This document shows, in pieces, positions 21,196 to 33,055 of a DNA stretch of 64,000 nt. Position 1 is the first letter of the stretch. Every line of letters starts with the position of its first letter. Source of the DNA: Pachyseris speciosa (lineage: Eukaryota > Cnidaria > Anthozoa > Scleractinia > Pachyseridae). Below the pieces are notes generated by a model. The model was not told the DNA's origin, made no database searches, and saw only the letters and a program-made list of their open reading frames with translations. Location of the stretch: contig JAEMWC010000271.1 in NCBI GenBank assembly GCA_016490735.1, positions 872,501 through 936,500 of the forward strand, written 5' to 3'. The position numbers were made by a program, and so were the translations under genes.

Positions 21196-23596
21196 GAGAA
21201 TCAACTAAGGTAGGAGTAGAAATCGACTGGGTAAGAAAACAGAGTTTTCATGATATTTATGGTCTGGTAATCTGATGAAATTGGATGGCAAAGCAATTTT
21301 ACAGCCAAATGCGATTAACATTCAGTTATAATCAAACTTTGAAATAAACGAAGCGTAAAGTGACACTTAAATCGCTAAATTTGTCCGCCCACTGTCCTCC
21401 TGAAACGACTCGTAACCGCGACAAAGTACGTGGAAGGTCAAATAACAAACTCCTTTCGTAATAGGTGCTGTAATGTGAAAATTTGTTAACAAGTATTTCA
21501 GCTGCGGGTCGAGCATCAGTTTACCCACATAGTAATGCCTTCCTGTGAATTCTGTACTTTAGCAGTGTTCTTTTGCTTTTTCTCTTGATTTATACTTATT
21601 ACATTTTGGTATTTTGCGGGAAAATTGAATTTTTGTTCTTACGTAGAATTGTGAAAGATGAAGGATAAGTTTACGAAGTTAATAAGGCTATCATGTTGTT
21701 TAGGCATTTGACTCAATTAAGCCTTTTACCGCTTTGAATTTCAAGCAATTAGCCTCGATGTAAAATGCTCAACGTTTCCTTCCAAGAGTGACTTTGACTG
21801 CGGTGTGTCGATTTCCAAACGAAAGCATATCTTACTCTTCTATCACCTTCCAAACAAAGACTTATTAATTGTAACACTCCCTTCTTTTGCTTCTCCGTTA
21901 AGGCTGCTCGTTCACCACAACTGAGGACTTGAGGACTTATTTAGACCGTAGGTGTAGTTGAATTACACACCCCAGCCCCTCCCAGATAAAGAACACATGA
22001 CTTCGTTAGCCTTAGTCACGTGATTAATTCATGGTTTACTACTCATTTGGAACTTTCCATGTTTCAAATCGCTTCTAGATGATGCAACTTAATGTTTCAG
22101 TCCAATTTGATCATACAAGAGAAGCGCATGTACTAAAGATGTACATAAATCGGTAAGAGTTTCTTTTTTGTTTTCCTCTTTCCGTGCAACTCATTCGATT
22201 TGCTAAAATAACTGATTTGTCCAGAGTAATAATTTCATCGTCCGTGACCTCTCTATTCGAAATGATACCACTTGAAATATATAATTTTGGGTCCTTTTTT
22301 TTTTTTTAACACAGGGAAGATGTATAAAGTCGGGCTTGAAACAATTGTTGATAATGTCCACTGTTTAAAACTTAAAAAGCGTTCTTTGTTCAGGAATGTC
22401 TTTTGTCTCACCGAGCGAAACAGGAAAATTTTAGCGTATTCAAATCTACTGGTAGGAATTTTCTTTTGTGTCTGTGTGAGAACCTCTTTCGGTTTCTAAA
22501 CTAGTTTTTTGTATCCAAGGTGATGTGATGACAAGGTCTGTAATCGACGTATTCGAAATAACGCCTTTTGAAACGATTTTGGATCCTAATTTTGACGCAA
22601 CAAAGAAATTCACGTTTCAGGAAAATCGAAAGCACAAAAACCGAATAGAAGAGTTGTTTCACAGCGGCAATGAAGTGTTTCGACCATAATGTTCGATCAA
22701 CCATGTCCCTATTTTTATGCTTACAGGACACGTCAATGATCCAACAGAAAGTTAACATTCCAATGCATAGTGGATAATACAGTGAATCTGTTACGGAACG
22801 AATTGAGGATATTGAGCTTGCATTAAATAGCACGTCTCAGTCGTAATTGTACTCTATTTTTGCAAGACTTCTTAAACTGGGAGAAAAAGACCGAGAAGTT
22901 AGCGCGGGAAAATGTTGATCGATGCTATTCGTTTAAATGATTTCATCCACATTCGAGCTGCAAACAAAGTGCTGCATTTCGCCTGAGTTTTCTAAATGGG
23001 CACGCTTTTGTATTTTATGCCAGGCACAATTAACGCGGTCCCGCAAGAAAGTGTTTTTTTTTTTTTTTTTACCAAATCTCACTTTAGAATTTCATCCACA
23101 TAACATTACAAATTAAGATGCAAATGAAGGTGCTTGGAAACAAATGTGAAGTGCACAGTGCATAGAAATGCTGCTAAGGCGTGGGTGAGCCAGTCCTTCA
23201 GCTATATTGATCTATCTCGATCTAACAGGGAACATAAATTGACGCAGGTTTCTCTGTATCTTCTTGGCATTGCAAAAATAAGGTTGAAACAGGGCGAAAT
23301 ATTGGTTGCCTTATTTTTAGTTCTGGGCAGTTTGAAAATTCGTTGGCTTGGTTCTGTGATTTGGCTTTGGTTTTCCTTATGCGTATTACATCGCAATTCA
23401 GCGTCAGCATCTTCGAGATTTAAACACACTAGCTTGATTGGTTAGATTAGTAATGGCAATGACAACTGATTTGTTGTAAAAAGGAAAAACTTGGAGAAGA
23501 GTTTACTAAGACTAACCAATAGTGTTGACGGACTTTTTGAAAATAATACTTTTGTTTTGAGAAAACATTTAAACGATTCTGAGTTTTACCCCTCTC
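21196..23596. other. No gene recognised
   Basis: AT-rich sequence with short homopolymers (T runs near 22302 and 23058). No exon, RNA gene or bounded repeat could be supported. Confidence 0.4.
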
Positions 23597-25170
23597 TTTT
23601 GTAGGTAGGTTTCTGGGTAATGAGCCAATCTCGAGCTGTTTACCGCGCCGCTTTGTCTTGCTTTAGTCCTTGTTCTCTTTTTCCTGGAAAATTATATTGA
23701 CTTCAGCCGAATTTAAAAGCCAGTTACTGTTGTTCCCGGTACAGGCAGCGGAGAACAAAAATTCCCTTCAAAACCCGGTCGTTCGGAACTTTTCCTCGAT
23801 CTTCTAGAAAGTTTTCGGTTTTGCGCAGAAAATATATCTACAGTACAAGCCGTCCCCCTTCAATTCAAAGACAAACATGGACTTAAAAAGGTATTGGATA
23901 TATAGAGCAGCTAGAACGACGTGATTAAGTCTCAGCTTACCTGATCACTATCAAGGCGAGCACAGTCACACAAACTCGTCTGCTTCTTCCACTGATCTGC
24001 TTTAGCCCTGCTCTCAGCTGCAAAATGTATATCTGGAAAGCGGAAAATTTTGGGTCATTAACATCCCAATGAATTACCTACACAATGTATTGTCTTGTGT
24101 GTAATAAGGCTCATTTGAATTAAGTAATTACGTGTGGAGCTAGTCAATGGTGAATGATAAGTCGGAGGCATGCAATTTGTTAATAGATTAAAACCTTTTT
24201 TCTTTACCGTTTCTTTTTGGCCAACACACCATGAAAGATTCTCGATCATATCGTGATGTTTCACCAAAAGAAAAAAGCACTTTTATTTCATGATTACGAA
24301 ATAACCAATGACAAGTGAGGCTGATAACAAATCATATAATTAGACGAAATTAGTCTTGTTCGTTGCGTCGAGTGACGTTGGCTTCCTTCGCCCTCTGTTA
24401 AACATTAACTAGCTCCACTCCACTCCTCAAGTCATTTCCTCGTCGTTCTTCTTACATTTCGTAGAAAACTGTTTCAATATAGTATCATAAACATGCCGCT
24501 TGATTGTGCGGGGGACATTTTAAAGTCTGTTTGTCGTGTCTTTGTGGACGTTCTAGTTGGATAGTTTTTTCCGGGATGAAAGTGTATTGTTGACGTGCTA
24601 CAAAGAGGTAGCTGGCAACCCTTTTGAAGGCCAAGCCTGATTCCTGCTTTTAGGAAAACTGACTAGTGTTCCTTCACTCAATCGTCAAATCGGTTTCTTG
24701 TCGGAAAACCGTAAATGCAATTAGCTTTAAAGAAAGGTCTTTAAACTGTGGGATGTTCTGGGTGAGCGGAAATTGCGTAAAACATTGGTGAAAACGGAAA
24801 AAGTTAAGCTCGTAATTTTAGCCTCTCTTTAATACTTGGACTCCTTCAATAAGGAACAAATACAAATCACCTCATTTTACCAGCTCTCTACGAATTGTTT
24901 TGTTACGGCGATCTAAGAGCTGATGGTTATACTGAGGCCAGTTTTTCTCTTTCATCATAATCCATGTTAACTTTGTTGTTCATATCTGTTTCACAGAACC
25001 AATATCGACCACAGTTTTAAGACGTTAACGAACGCATTGTTTTGCTCACCAAAGGTCATAGAAAACGTCAATAGATAAAAGCCGCAACTCTTTCACTGAC
25101 AATGTTAGCTTGACCTTGACTGCTGCGATTCATTCTGGCGTCTTGCATACAACTTTGGCTTCACAATGTT

Positions 25171-25658
25171 GAGGGTCCCCCAGGGGGGGGGGGGGGGGGG
25201 GGTCTGTGTTCCCGTGTTCCCTTCAACATTTTAACTCTGTTCCCTTGTTCCCGTCCAAAATTACACCTTGTTCCCTTGTTCCCCTTTCAAGATTTTCTCT
25301 TATTCTTTGCATATACGTCCTAATTAACCAATCTGAACAAAACAAAATAACTGATTGAAGGTCTACAGTGCTGCTGATAAATTTTGATCATTATTTCTGT
25401 GATATTTTTGACTTTGTGAAAGTATTTCGTAACAAAAATTAAAACAAATCGTAATTGTATCAACTTTTTCCAACAAATGAAGATAAAACAGCAGAAAATC
25501 TTCTATCACCCCCACGTTTATGTAAAAAACGAAGGGCTTTGTGATTTTTTGTGTTTGTTCCCCTGCTCCCTAACCCATTTAATGTTCCCTTACTCCTTAC
25601 GATTTTTTAGCTTTGTTCCCGTGTTCCCTTGTTCCCCAAAAACCCCTGGGGGACCCTC
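25171..25658. mobile_element. MITE with GAGGGTCCCCCAGGGG ends
   Basis: 488 bp flanked by the 6-bp duplication AATGTT (25165-25170 and 25659-25664) and absent from the paralogous site near 29420. The terminal inverted repeat is GAGGGTCCCCCAGGGG; the subterminal parts are rich in TTCCCTTGTTCCC words. A 20-base G run (25183-25202) extends the left terminal repeat. Confidence 0.75.
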
Positions 25659-26029
25659 AATGTTTCTCTGATTATTCAACCTTCCGATACAATGTTTTCA
25701 TGACTAAGCGGTTTATTAATAACCCAGAAAATGCACAGCCTGGATCATTTGTGTTATGGTTAAACTTGTCGCTGTCTTAATAACTAGTACGAGTCACATA
25801 CAAAACAAACACCATGAACAAAACAAATTTGAAATGCTTAAGATTTAATTTATCTAGACAGAGATTTAATTCAAAAAGCTTCACGCGGCCTCTCGGCCTG
25901 GTTTAAGGCGGATTGGCTGTCATCTCTTGTTATATCCCAATCTTCATTCTACTCATCCTCCTTCTCCATAAAACTAGAAGCGGTCAAAAAAAAAAAAAAC
26001 AATACAGCTAGCAGGGAGACAATTTCAGT

Positions 26030-26851
26030 AAATTTAAAGTTCATTGTCTGGTGAGAATAACTGGCGACACGGAGACGAACCAACCATAACGTACATGAAA
26101 TAAAAAATAACCAAATATAAAATCAAGGATTCCTTCAGTAACATGTGAAGTCGCAACAGACAGTCAGCTCTTGAGTCTTGAATACTTTTCCCACTGAGTC
26201 TGGAACTGTTTGTTATTAGCTCTTTAAACAACTGTTAATGAACAGATTGAACAAAATGAATTGCACCCTAAGGCACTGTCCGGGGACGAATGCGGAAAAA
26301 TGAGACGGCAAAATCGAACATCAACATACTTTTATTTTCAAACAGACTTCCAAAACATGCAAGCCGGTTCTTTACGTATTTCCAGAACTTTCTTTCATAA
26401 AATTAGTGGAAATGTTTTCCACATGCCTGCAAAAGTAATGAAGTCATTTGACACGGATATCGATATGTCAGGTTTTCACACAGTCCTGTAGCTTTGATTT
26501 GCGCATAGCCGAGGAACAGAGAAGTTGTAATATACTAAGTTTTGTTACTTTGAAAGAGTAAGACCTTATCTTAGTTTTGGTCATACCGTTATCCTTTATA
26601 AACAGGTATTGTTTAATGTTGCGAAAAATCTTAGGTGGAGGTAGGTTTACATGCAGTGTAATTTGTGCACACAAACGGCACTCTCCGCTTCAGTAAATAG
26701 CTTCTTCACTACACCAAACAAACAATGCTTTATTGATCTTAACGTCGGTCAACTGTCCTCAGCTACTGCAATGTCAAAATCAAATCCTGGCTATAGGCCT
26801 TTTGAGAACTTACTTTAATAATGTAGAAATAATCCATATGCTTCCCTGGAA

Positions 26852-26883
<32 letters not shown>

Positions 26884-27176
26884 GATGCTTTCAGCGCGTG
26901 CTCCAGTTTCATCTACAGTGAAGTTGCTACCAGTAATGAATCAATAATTAGAAAACTAGCTAGTCTTGTGCAAAGTTTCAAACTTGCTAGTTTCTGCCCG
27001 AGTGCCAAAAAAACAAATAGCGCTTTCTATTCTAATGTTTCGAAACCGTTTTAGAAACAGGAAAAAATTCCCAAGACACAGTAGCGCCTTTGTTTCGGTC
27101 ACACAAAGGATTCTTAAACTTTGCACCTTTTACGACGACTGTCTAAGTATATCATTCGTCTGTGATGGATGTTACA
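26030..27176. repeat. Segment inverted between the two tandem copies
   Basis: This 1147-bp stretch matches 29957-31916 in reverse orientation, once the 810-bp insertion in the latter is removed. Flanks (GACAATTTCAGT on the left, CACTGTCGGTTG on the right) are in direct orientation in both copies, so only this segment was flipped. No inverted repeats were seen at its ends. Confidence 0.8.
26852..26880 (+). repeat. Poly-G tract (29 bases)
   Basis: An uninterrupted G run. The inverted paralogue near 30284-30300 has only short, broken G/C runs at the same place, so this is an expansion or an assembly artefact. Similar runs occur at 25183, 28746 and 37465. Confidence 0.8.
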
Positions 27177-27781
27177 ATATCACTGTCGGTTGTAGAACTA
27201 TTTGCGGTTGGTTTTCATAAAAAAGGTCGGCTTGCATTTTTTTAGTTTGCGTGTTTTTCGGGGAAGATAAATATGGACCAAAGGTGGGACAGGATTTCGG
27301 CAGCAACCATCTGCTCTATGTCATGCGTTATAGACAGAGCATGAATAAGGTGAAAAACGACTTATTATGCAATTTTCTGGAATATGTATTAAATGAAGTA
27401 GTATATCCGGGAGTTATCAAATACCACCTCGTCGTAACATAATTTTGTAGGTAGGTTTCTGGATAATGAGCCAATCTCGAGCTGTTTACCGCGCCGCTTT
27501 GTCTTGCTTTAGTCCTTGTTCTCTTTTTCCTGGCAAATTATATTGACTTCCGCCGAATTTAAAAGCCAGTTACTGTTGTTCCCGGTACAGGCAGCGGAGA
27601 ACAAAATTCCCTTCAAAACCCGGTCGTTCGGAACTTTACCTTCTTCTAGAAAGTTTTCGTTTTTGCGCAGAAAATATATCTACAGTACATGCCGTCCCCC
27701 TTCAATTCAAAGGCAAATATGGACTTACAAAGGTATTGGATATATAGAGCAGCTAGAACGACTTGATTAAGTCTCAGCTTA

Positions 27782-28160
27782 CACTCTTTTTTTTGTAAGC
27801 ATATTGGCGGAATATTCCTATTTTTTTGTCGATTTTAGGCTGAAAATATTCTTGTAATATTCTTAATTATAGCTTATGACATTTCCGTTTAAGGACGTAT
27901 TGAGGTATCCCATTACAAGTTAAGTGTTTGCTCTTTTGTACTGCACAAATACATTACATGTACTGCTCATCATTGAACATTTGGTTATTGCTAGCTTGTT
28001 ATAGTAAACAGTTAAGTAAAAACATATCAGATTTTCAACGGACGAAATTATATTCTTTTCACAATTTCAGCCTCAGATTTATTCTTAAAATATTCTTAAA
28101 ATCTCGTAAATTTCAGCCTCGATATTCTTATCAAATATATTCTTATATAAAAAAAGAGTG
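27782..28160. mobile_element. MITE with TA target site
   Basis: 379 bp beginning CACTCTTTTTTTTGTAAGC and ending with AAAAAAGAGTG, flanked by TA. The empty site is preserved at 23938-23939 (CAGCTTACCTGATC), so the boundaries are exact. The interior is rich in AATATTCTTA words; non-coding. A TA duplication suits Tc1/mariner-type mobilisation. Confidence 0.8.
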
Positions 28161-28745
28161 TACCTGATCACTGTCGAGGCGAGCACAGTCACAAAAACTC
28201 GTCTGCTTCTTCCACTGATCTGCTTTAGCCCAGCTTTCAGCTGCAAAATTTATATCTGGAAAGCGGAAAATTTGGGGGCATTAACATCCCAATGAATTAC
28301 CCACACAATGTATTGTCTTTTGTGTAATAAGGCTCATTTGAATAAAGTAATTACGTGTGGAGCTAGTCAATGGTGAATGATAAGTCGGAGGCATGCAATT
28401 TGTTAATAGATTAAAACCTTTTTTCTTTACCGTTTCTTTTTGGCCAACACACCATGAAAGATTCTCGATCGAAAGAAAAAAAAAAAACAAGAAAAAACAC
28501 CAAAAGAAAAAAGCACTTTTATTTCATGATTACGAAATAACCAATGACAAGTGAGGCTGATAACAAATCATATAATTAGACGAAATTAGTCTTATTCGTT
28601 GCGTCGAGTGACGTTGGCTTCCTTCGCCCTCTGTTAAACATTAACTAGCTCCACTCCACTCCTCAAGTCATTTCCTCGTCGTTCTTCTTACATTTCGTAG
28701 AAAACTGTTTCAATATAGTATCATAAACATGCCGCTTGATTGTGC

Positions 28746-28765
28746 GGGGGGGGGGGGGGGGGGGG
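28746..28765 (+). repeat. Poly-G tract (20 bases)
   Basis: The paralogous position at about 24509-24513 has five Gs, so the run expanded in copy 2 or is an assembly effect. Confidence 0.8.
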
Positions 28766-29455
28766 AATTTTAAAGTTTGTTTGTCGTGTCTTTGTGGGTG
28801 TTCTAGTTGGATAGTTCTTTCCGGGATGAAAGTGTATTGTTGACGTGCTACAAAGAGGTAGCTGGCAACCCTTTTGAAGGCCAAGCCTGCATTCCTGCTT
28901 TTAGGAAAACTGACTAGTGTTCCTTCACTCAATCGTCAAATCGGTTTCTTGTCGGAAAACCGTAAATGCAATTAGCTTTAAAGAAAGGTCTTTAAACTGT
29001 GGGATGTTCTGGGTGAGTGGAAATTGCATAAAACATTGGTGAAAACGGAAAAAGTTAAGCTCGTAATTTTAGCCTCTCTTTAATACTTGGACTCCTTCAA
29101 TAACGAACAAATACAAATCACCTCATTTTACCAGCTCTCCACGAATTGTTTTGTTACGGCGATCTAAGAGCTGATGATTATACTGAGGCCAGTTTTTTCT
29201 TATAATCCAGGTTAACTTTGTTTTCATACCTGTTTCACAGAGCCAATATCGACCACAGTTTTAAGAGATTAACGATCGCATTGTTCTGCTCACCAAAGGT
29301 CATAAAAAACGTCAATAGATAAAAGCCGAAACTCTTTCATTGACTTATAGAAATTCAATTTTAGCTTGACCTTGACTGCTACGATTCATTCTGGCGTATT
29401 GCATACAACTTTGACTTCACAAGTTTTCTCTGATTATTCAACCTTTTGATACCAT

Positions 29456-29618
29456 GATACGAGAGGTTTTTCTCCGGATTCTCCGGTTTTCCCCTCTCCA
29501 CAAACACCAACATTTCCAAATTCCAATTTCGTCTGCTTGTAAAGCGCATTTGATCATATACACATGGAAAATGCGCTATATAAGTTCTAAATTATTATTA
29601 TTAATTATTAAATTATTA
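29456..29618 (+). repeat. SINE/LINE 3'-end fragment with ATT tail
   Basis: An insertion absent from the paralogous site near 25685-25695. It contains CTCCGGTTTTCCCCTCTCC, then AAAATGCGCTATATAAGTTC and a long ATT-rich tail. A retroposon 3' end is the best reading; the family is not named. Confidence 0.6.
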
Positions 29619-30489
29619 TGTTTTCATGACTAAGGGGTTTATTAATAACCCAGAAAATGCACAGCCTGGATCATTTGTGTTATGGTTAAACTGGTCGCTG
29701 TCTTAATCACTAGTACGAGTCACAAACAAAACAAACACCATGAACAAAAAAAAATTGAAATGCTTAAGATTTAATTTATGTAAACAGAGATTAAATTCCA
29801 AAAGCTTCACGAGGCCTCTCGGCCTGGTTTAAGGCGGATTGACTGTCATCTCTTGTTATATCCCAATCTTCATTCTACTCATCCTCCTTCTCCTTAAAAA
29901 CTAGAAGTGGTCAAAAGAAAAAAAAACGATAGAGCTAGCAGCGAGACAATTTCAGTTGTAACATCCATCTCAGACGAGTGATATACTTAGACATTCGTCG
30001 TAAGAGGTGCAAAGTTTAAGAATCCTTTGTGTGACCGAAACAAAGGCACTACTGGGTCTTCGGAATTTTTTCCTGTTTTTAAAACGGTTTCGAAACTTAA
30101 GAATGGTAAGCGCTAATTGCTTTATTTGGCACTTGGGCAGAAGCTAATATTGCCTTATCTATCAGCTGCAGCTCATGATTTTGAAACTTTGGACAAGACT
30201 AGCTAGTTTTCTATTTATTGATTCATTACTGGTAGCAACTTCACTATAGATGAAACTGGAGCACGCGCTGAAAGCATCTAATCCCTCCCCTCCCAGGGAA
30301 GCATATGGATTATTTCTACATTATTAAACTTAGTTCTCAAAAGGCCTATAGCCAGGACTTGGTTTTGACATTGCAGTAGCTGAGGACAGTTGACCGACGT
30401 TAAGCTTTAAACTCAATAAAGCATTGTTTGTTTGGCGTAGTGAAGAAGCTATTTAGTGAAGCGGAGAGTGACGTTTGTGTGCACTAATT

Positions 30490-31299
30490 CCCGGCATAGT
30501 CAATCGAACCCAATCGAACTGAATTTCAATCGAACTCAATCGAACTAAATCGAACTCAATCCATGGATTGAGTTCGATTGAGTTCGGCAATCGAATGAAA
30601 TCGAACTCACACAAAAAAATAGCAATCGAACTCAATCGAATGTTTTTCATTTCCGGAATTCTTATTGTTGTAAAACTGGTGTTCAAAATCAATAAACAAG
30701 TTTTTGGAGACTTGAGTCTTCAGTGTCGTAACGTGCAGAAATCCCGTTATTGAAGGCCTGAAAACACAAGATCCGTTCAAATCTGCTGTTTTTAATTGTG
30801 TACGGTTACCTAGCGGGCGGTCAGATCATACATGTACATATAACAAGCAAATTTATTCACCGAACACAAATTTATTCACCGAACACAAATTTATTCACCG
30901 AACACAATCTAACGCAAGCCATTAGATTATGTTCGATTTCGGTTGCCGAACTCAATCTAACACAATCTAATGAATTAAGTTCGACTGGGCTCAATCTTTC
31001 CTTTGGTAGATTTAAGGGGTAATGCCCGCTACCATGTGGCCTTAGTGCCTTGAGAGTGGCTTGAGCTTACCCGATCACATTAATTTTGTGACGTATCCTT
31101 GTCACTCCAGCCACATCCCACAAGCTTTAATTTTTCACTGCTAAGTTCGACTGAGTTCGATTTGTTCGATTGGTTCGGAAATCAAACTCACACAAAATTG
31201 AGTGTTCAATTTCGTTCGATTGCCGAACTCAATCGAACTCAATCCACGGATTGGGTTCGATTGAGTTCGATTTCCGAACGTTCGATTGACTATACCGGG
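30490..31299. mobile_element. TIR element of TCGATTGAGT-repeat type, with nested retroelement tail
   Basis: 810 bp with terminal inverted repeats CCCGGCATAGTCAATCGAAC / CCCGGTATAGTCAATCGAAC and a 7-bp imperfect duplication (ACTAATT / ACAAATT) at a site that is empty in copy 1 (near 26665). The interior holds many inverted GAGTTCGATT words, a 20-bp unit (ACACAAATTTATTCACCGA) repeated three times near 30845-30905, and at 31005-31130 the tail of the hammerhead retroelement family seen at 8655-8757. Confidence 0.65.
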
Positions 31300-32133
31300 A
31301 CAAATTGCACCGCATGTAAACCTAGCTCCAGCTAAGATTTTTCGCAACATTAAACAATACCTGTTTATAAAGGATAACGGTATGACCACAACTAAGATAA
31401 GGTCTTACTCTTTCAAAGTAACAAAACTTAGTATATTACAACTTCTCTGTTCCTCGGCTATGCGCAAATCATAGCTACAGTACTGTGTGAAAACCTGACA
31501 TATCGATATCTGTGTCAAACGACTTCATTACTTTTGCAGGCAGGCGGAAAACATTTCCACTAATTTTATGAAAGAAAGTTCTGGATATACGTAAAGAGCC
31601 GGCTTGCATGTTTTGGAAGTCTGTTTGAAAATTAAAGTATGTTGATGTTTGATTTTGCCATCTCATTTTTCCGCATTCGTCCCCGGACAGTGCCTTAGGC
31701 TGCAATTCAATTTGTTGAATCTGTTCATTAACAGTTGTTTACAGTTCCAGACTCAGCGGGAAAAGTATTTAAGACTCAACAGCTGACTGTCTGTAGCGAC
31801 TTCACATGTTACTGAAGGAATGCTTGATTTTATATTTGGTTATTTCTATTTCATGTACGTTATGGTTGGTTCGTTTCCGTGTCGCCAGTTAACCTCACCA
31901 GACAATGAACTTAAAATCACTGTCGGTTGTAGAACTATTTGCGGTTGGTTTTCATAAAAAAGGCCGGCTTGCGTTTTTTTAGTTTACATGTTTTTCGGGG
32001 AAGATAAATATGGACCAAACGGTGGACAGGATTTCGGCAGCAACTATCTGCTCTGTGTCATGCGTTATAGACTGAGCATAAATAAGGTGAAAAACGACTT
32101 ATTATGCAATTTTCTGGAATATGTATTAAATGA

Positions 32134-32265
32134 AGTAGTATATCCGGGAGTCATCAAATACCGCCTCGTCGCAACATAAGGAATAAAGAGGCGCCGCGGC
32201 GCGCCGCCTCTTTATTCCTTATGTTGTCTCCTCGGTTGTATTTGATGACTCCCGGATATACTACT
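32134..32265. repeat. Terminal quasi-palindrome (hairpin), left
   Basis: 132 bp: AGTAGTATATCCGGGAGTCA ... TGACTCCCGGATATACTACT. The arms pair except for an internal bubble (CGCCTCGTCG against the ACCGAGGAGA side) and meet at a GC-rich centre GGCGCCGCGGCGCGCC. The same 132-bp structure stands at the right end in mirror orientation. Confidence 0.85.
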
Positions 32266-32695
32266 CGCGCATTGTTGCGCAAGCACCATCAACACCCGTT
32301 TAAAGGAAGGGCCCACCAATGTTCCCCTACTGCTTGCCAGATGCGGCGCGAAGAAGAGAGCGCCCTATTGAACAAGCGCTACACTAAGGTATTAATTGAG
32401 ACACAATTTTTGAGGCCTCTATATATATAATCATCAAACCGTTGAAGGGTTTCGGCAATTGCTGGAGCAAACAGTGACTTTTATTCCACCAACAGGACCC
32501 TCCACGCGGCCATTCAAAACGCGCTGGCCAGACAAGCCGCTGTTTCTACCCCGCGCCAAACACAGCTCCAAGGCGCTACACGCCGAACAGCGACAAAAGG
32601 AAAAGACGAGGGGGATTATGAGAGGGTTGAGGTTGGAAGGAAAGGTCGCCGTTTTATTGTTTGGCGGTTGAAGCAAAACCTCGACCGCGACAACA
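32134..32695 (+). repeat. Left terminal inverted repeat of element A
   Basis: It matches the reverse complement of 52625-53184 from the tip through CGCGCATTGTTGCGC, the GAACAAGCGCTACACTAAGG segment and a copy of the 5' coding end of PolB (RRFIVWRLKQN). So the repeat reaches about 560 bp and carries a partial copy of the polymerase N-terminus on the side opposite the gene. Confidence 0.85.
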
Positions 32696-33055
32696 CAGCG
32701 GCCAGTGTCCGTTCTTGAACCCAGCTACGGTGACCACTTGATTGTTTGGGAGGAGGATAGTGACGAAGAACCCTTCGAGTTCTGTTCGGTGTTAAAAATG
32801 CAACGGGTGTTATGAGGAAAATTTTTGTGACAGAACCGGAACCCCCTCGTTTTAGGAAGAAATGGTTGATCCCCCCGCTTGGGTGTGGGAGGCGGCGCTG
32901 CAGGAGTTGTACTCATCTGCAGCTAATTGAACAAACCCCACACTAAGATACAAACATGTCTGCAAGTTGTTCACTTGTTCAAAACATTCAAGCTCTTCCT
33001 CCGGCCAGAGCTTGCAGAAAGGAATCTCAAGGAAGCTTTTATTAGTGCATTAGGT

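Larger units (their letters stand above)
23597..27442 (+). repeat. Tandem duplication, copy 1
   Basis: The unit starts TTTTGTAGGTAGGTTTCTGG and ends with CGTCGTAACATAA, and is repeated directly at 27443-32179. The last 46 bp (27397-27442) are the first 46 bp of the terminal repeat of element A. It contains a private MITE (25171-25658) and G tracts. No gene is recognised inside. Confidence 0.85.
27443..32179 (+). repeat. Tandem duplication, copy 2
   Basis: A direct copy of 23597-27442, longer because of three private insertions (27782-28160, about 29456-29618, 30490-31299). An internal segment (29957-31916) is inverted relative to copy 1 (26030-27176). Its end runs straight into element A, so the unit plus element tip is contiguous here. 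Confidence 0.85.

Noticed and set aside
22272..23445. Short open frames upstream of the duplicated unit
   Set aside because: All under about 110 codons, AT-rich, without motifs or splice context.
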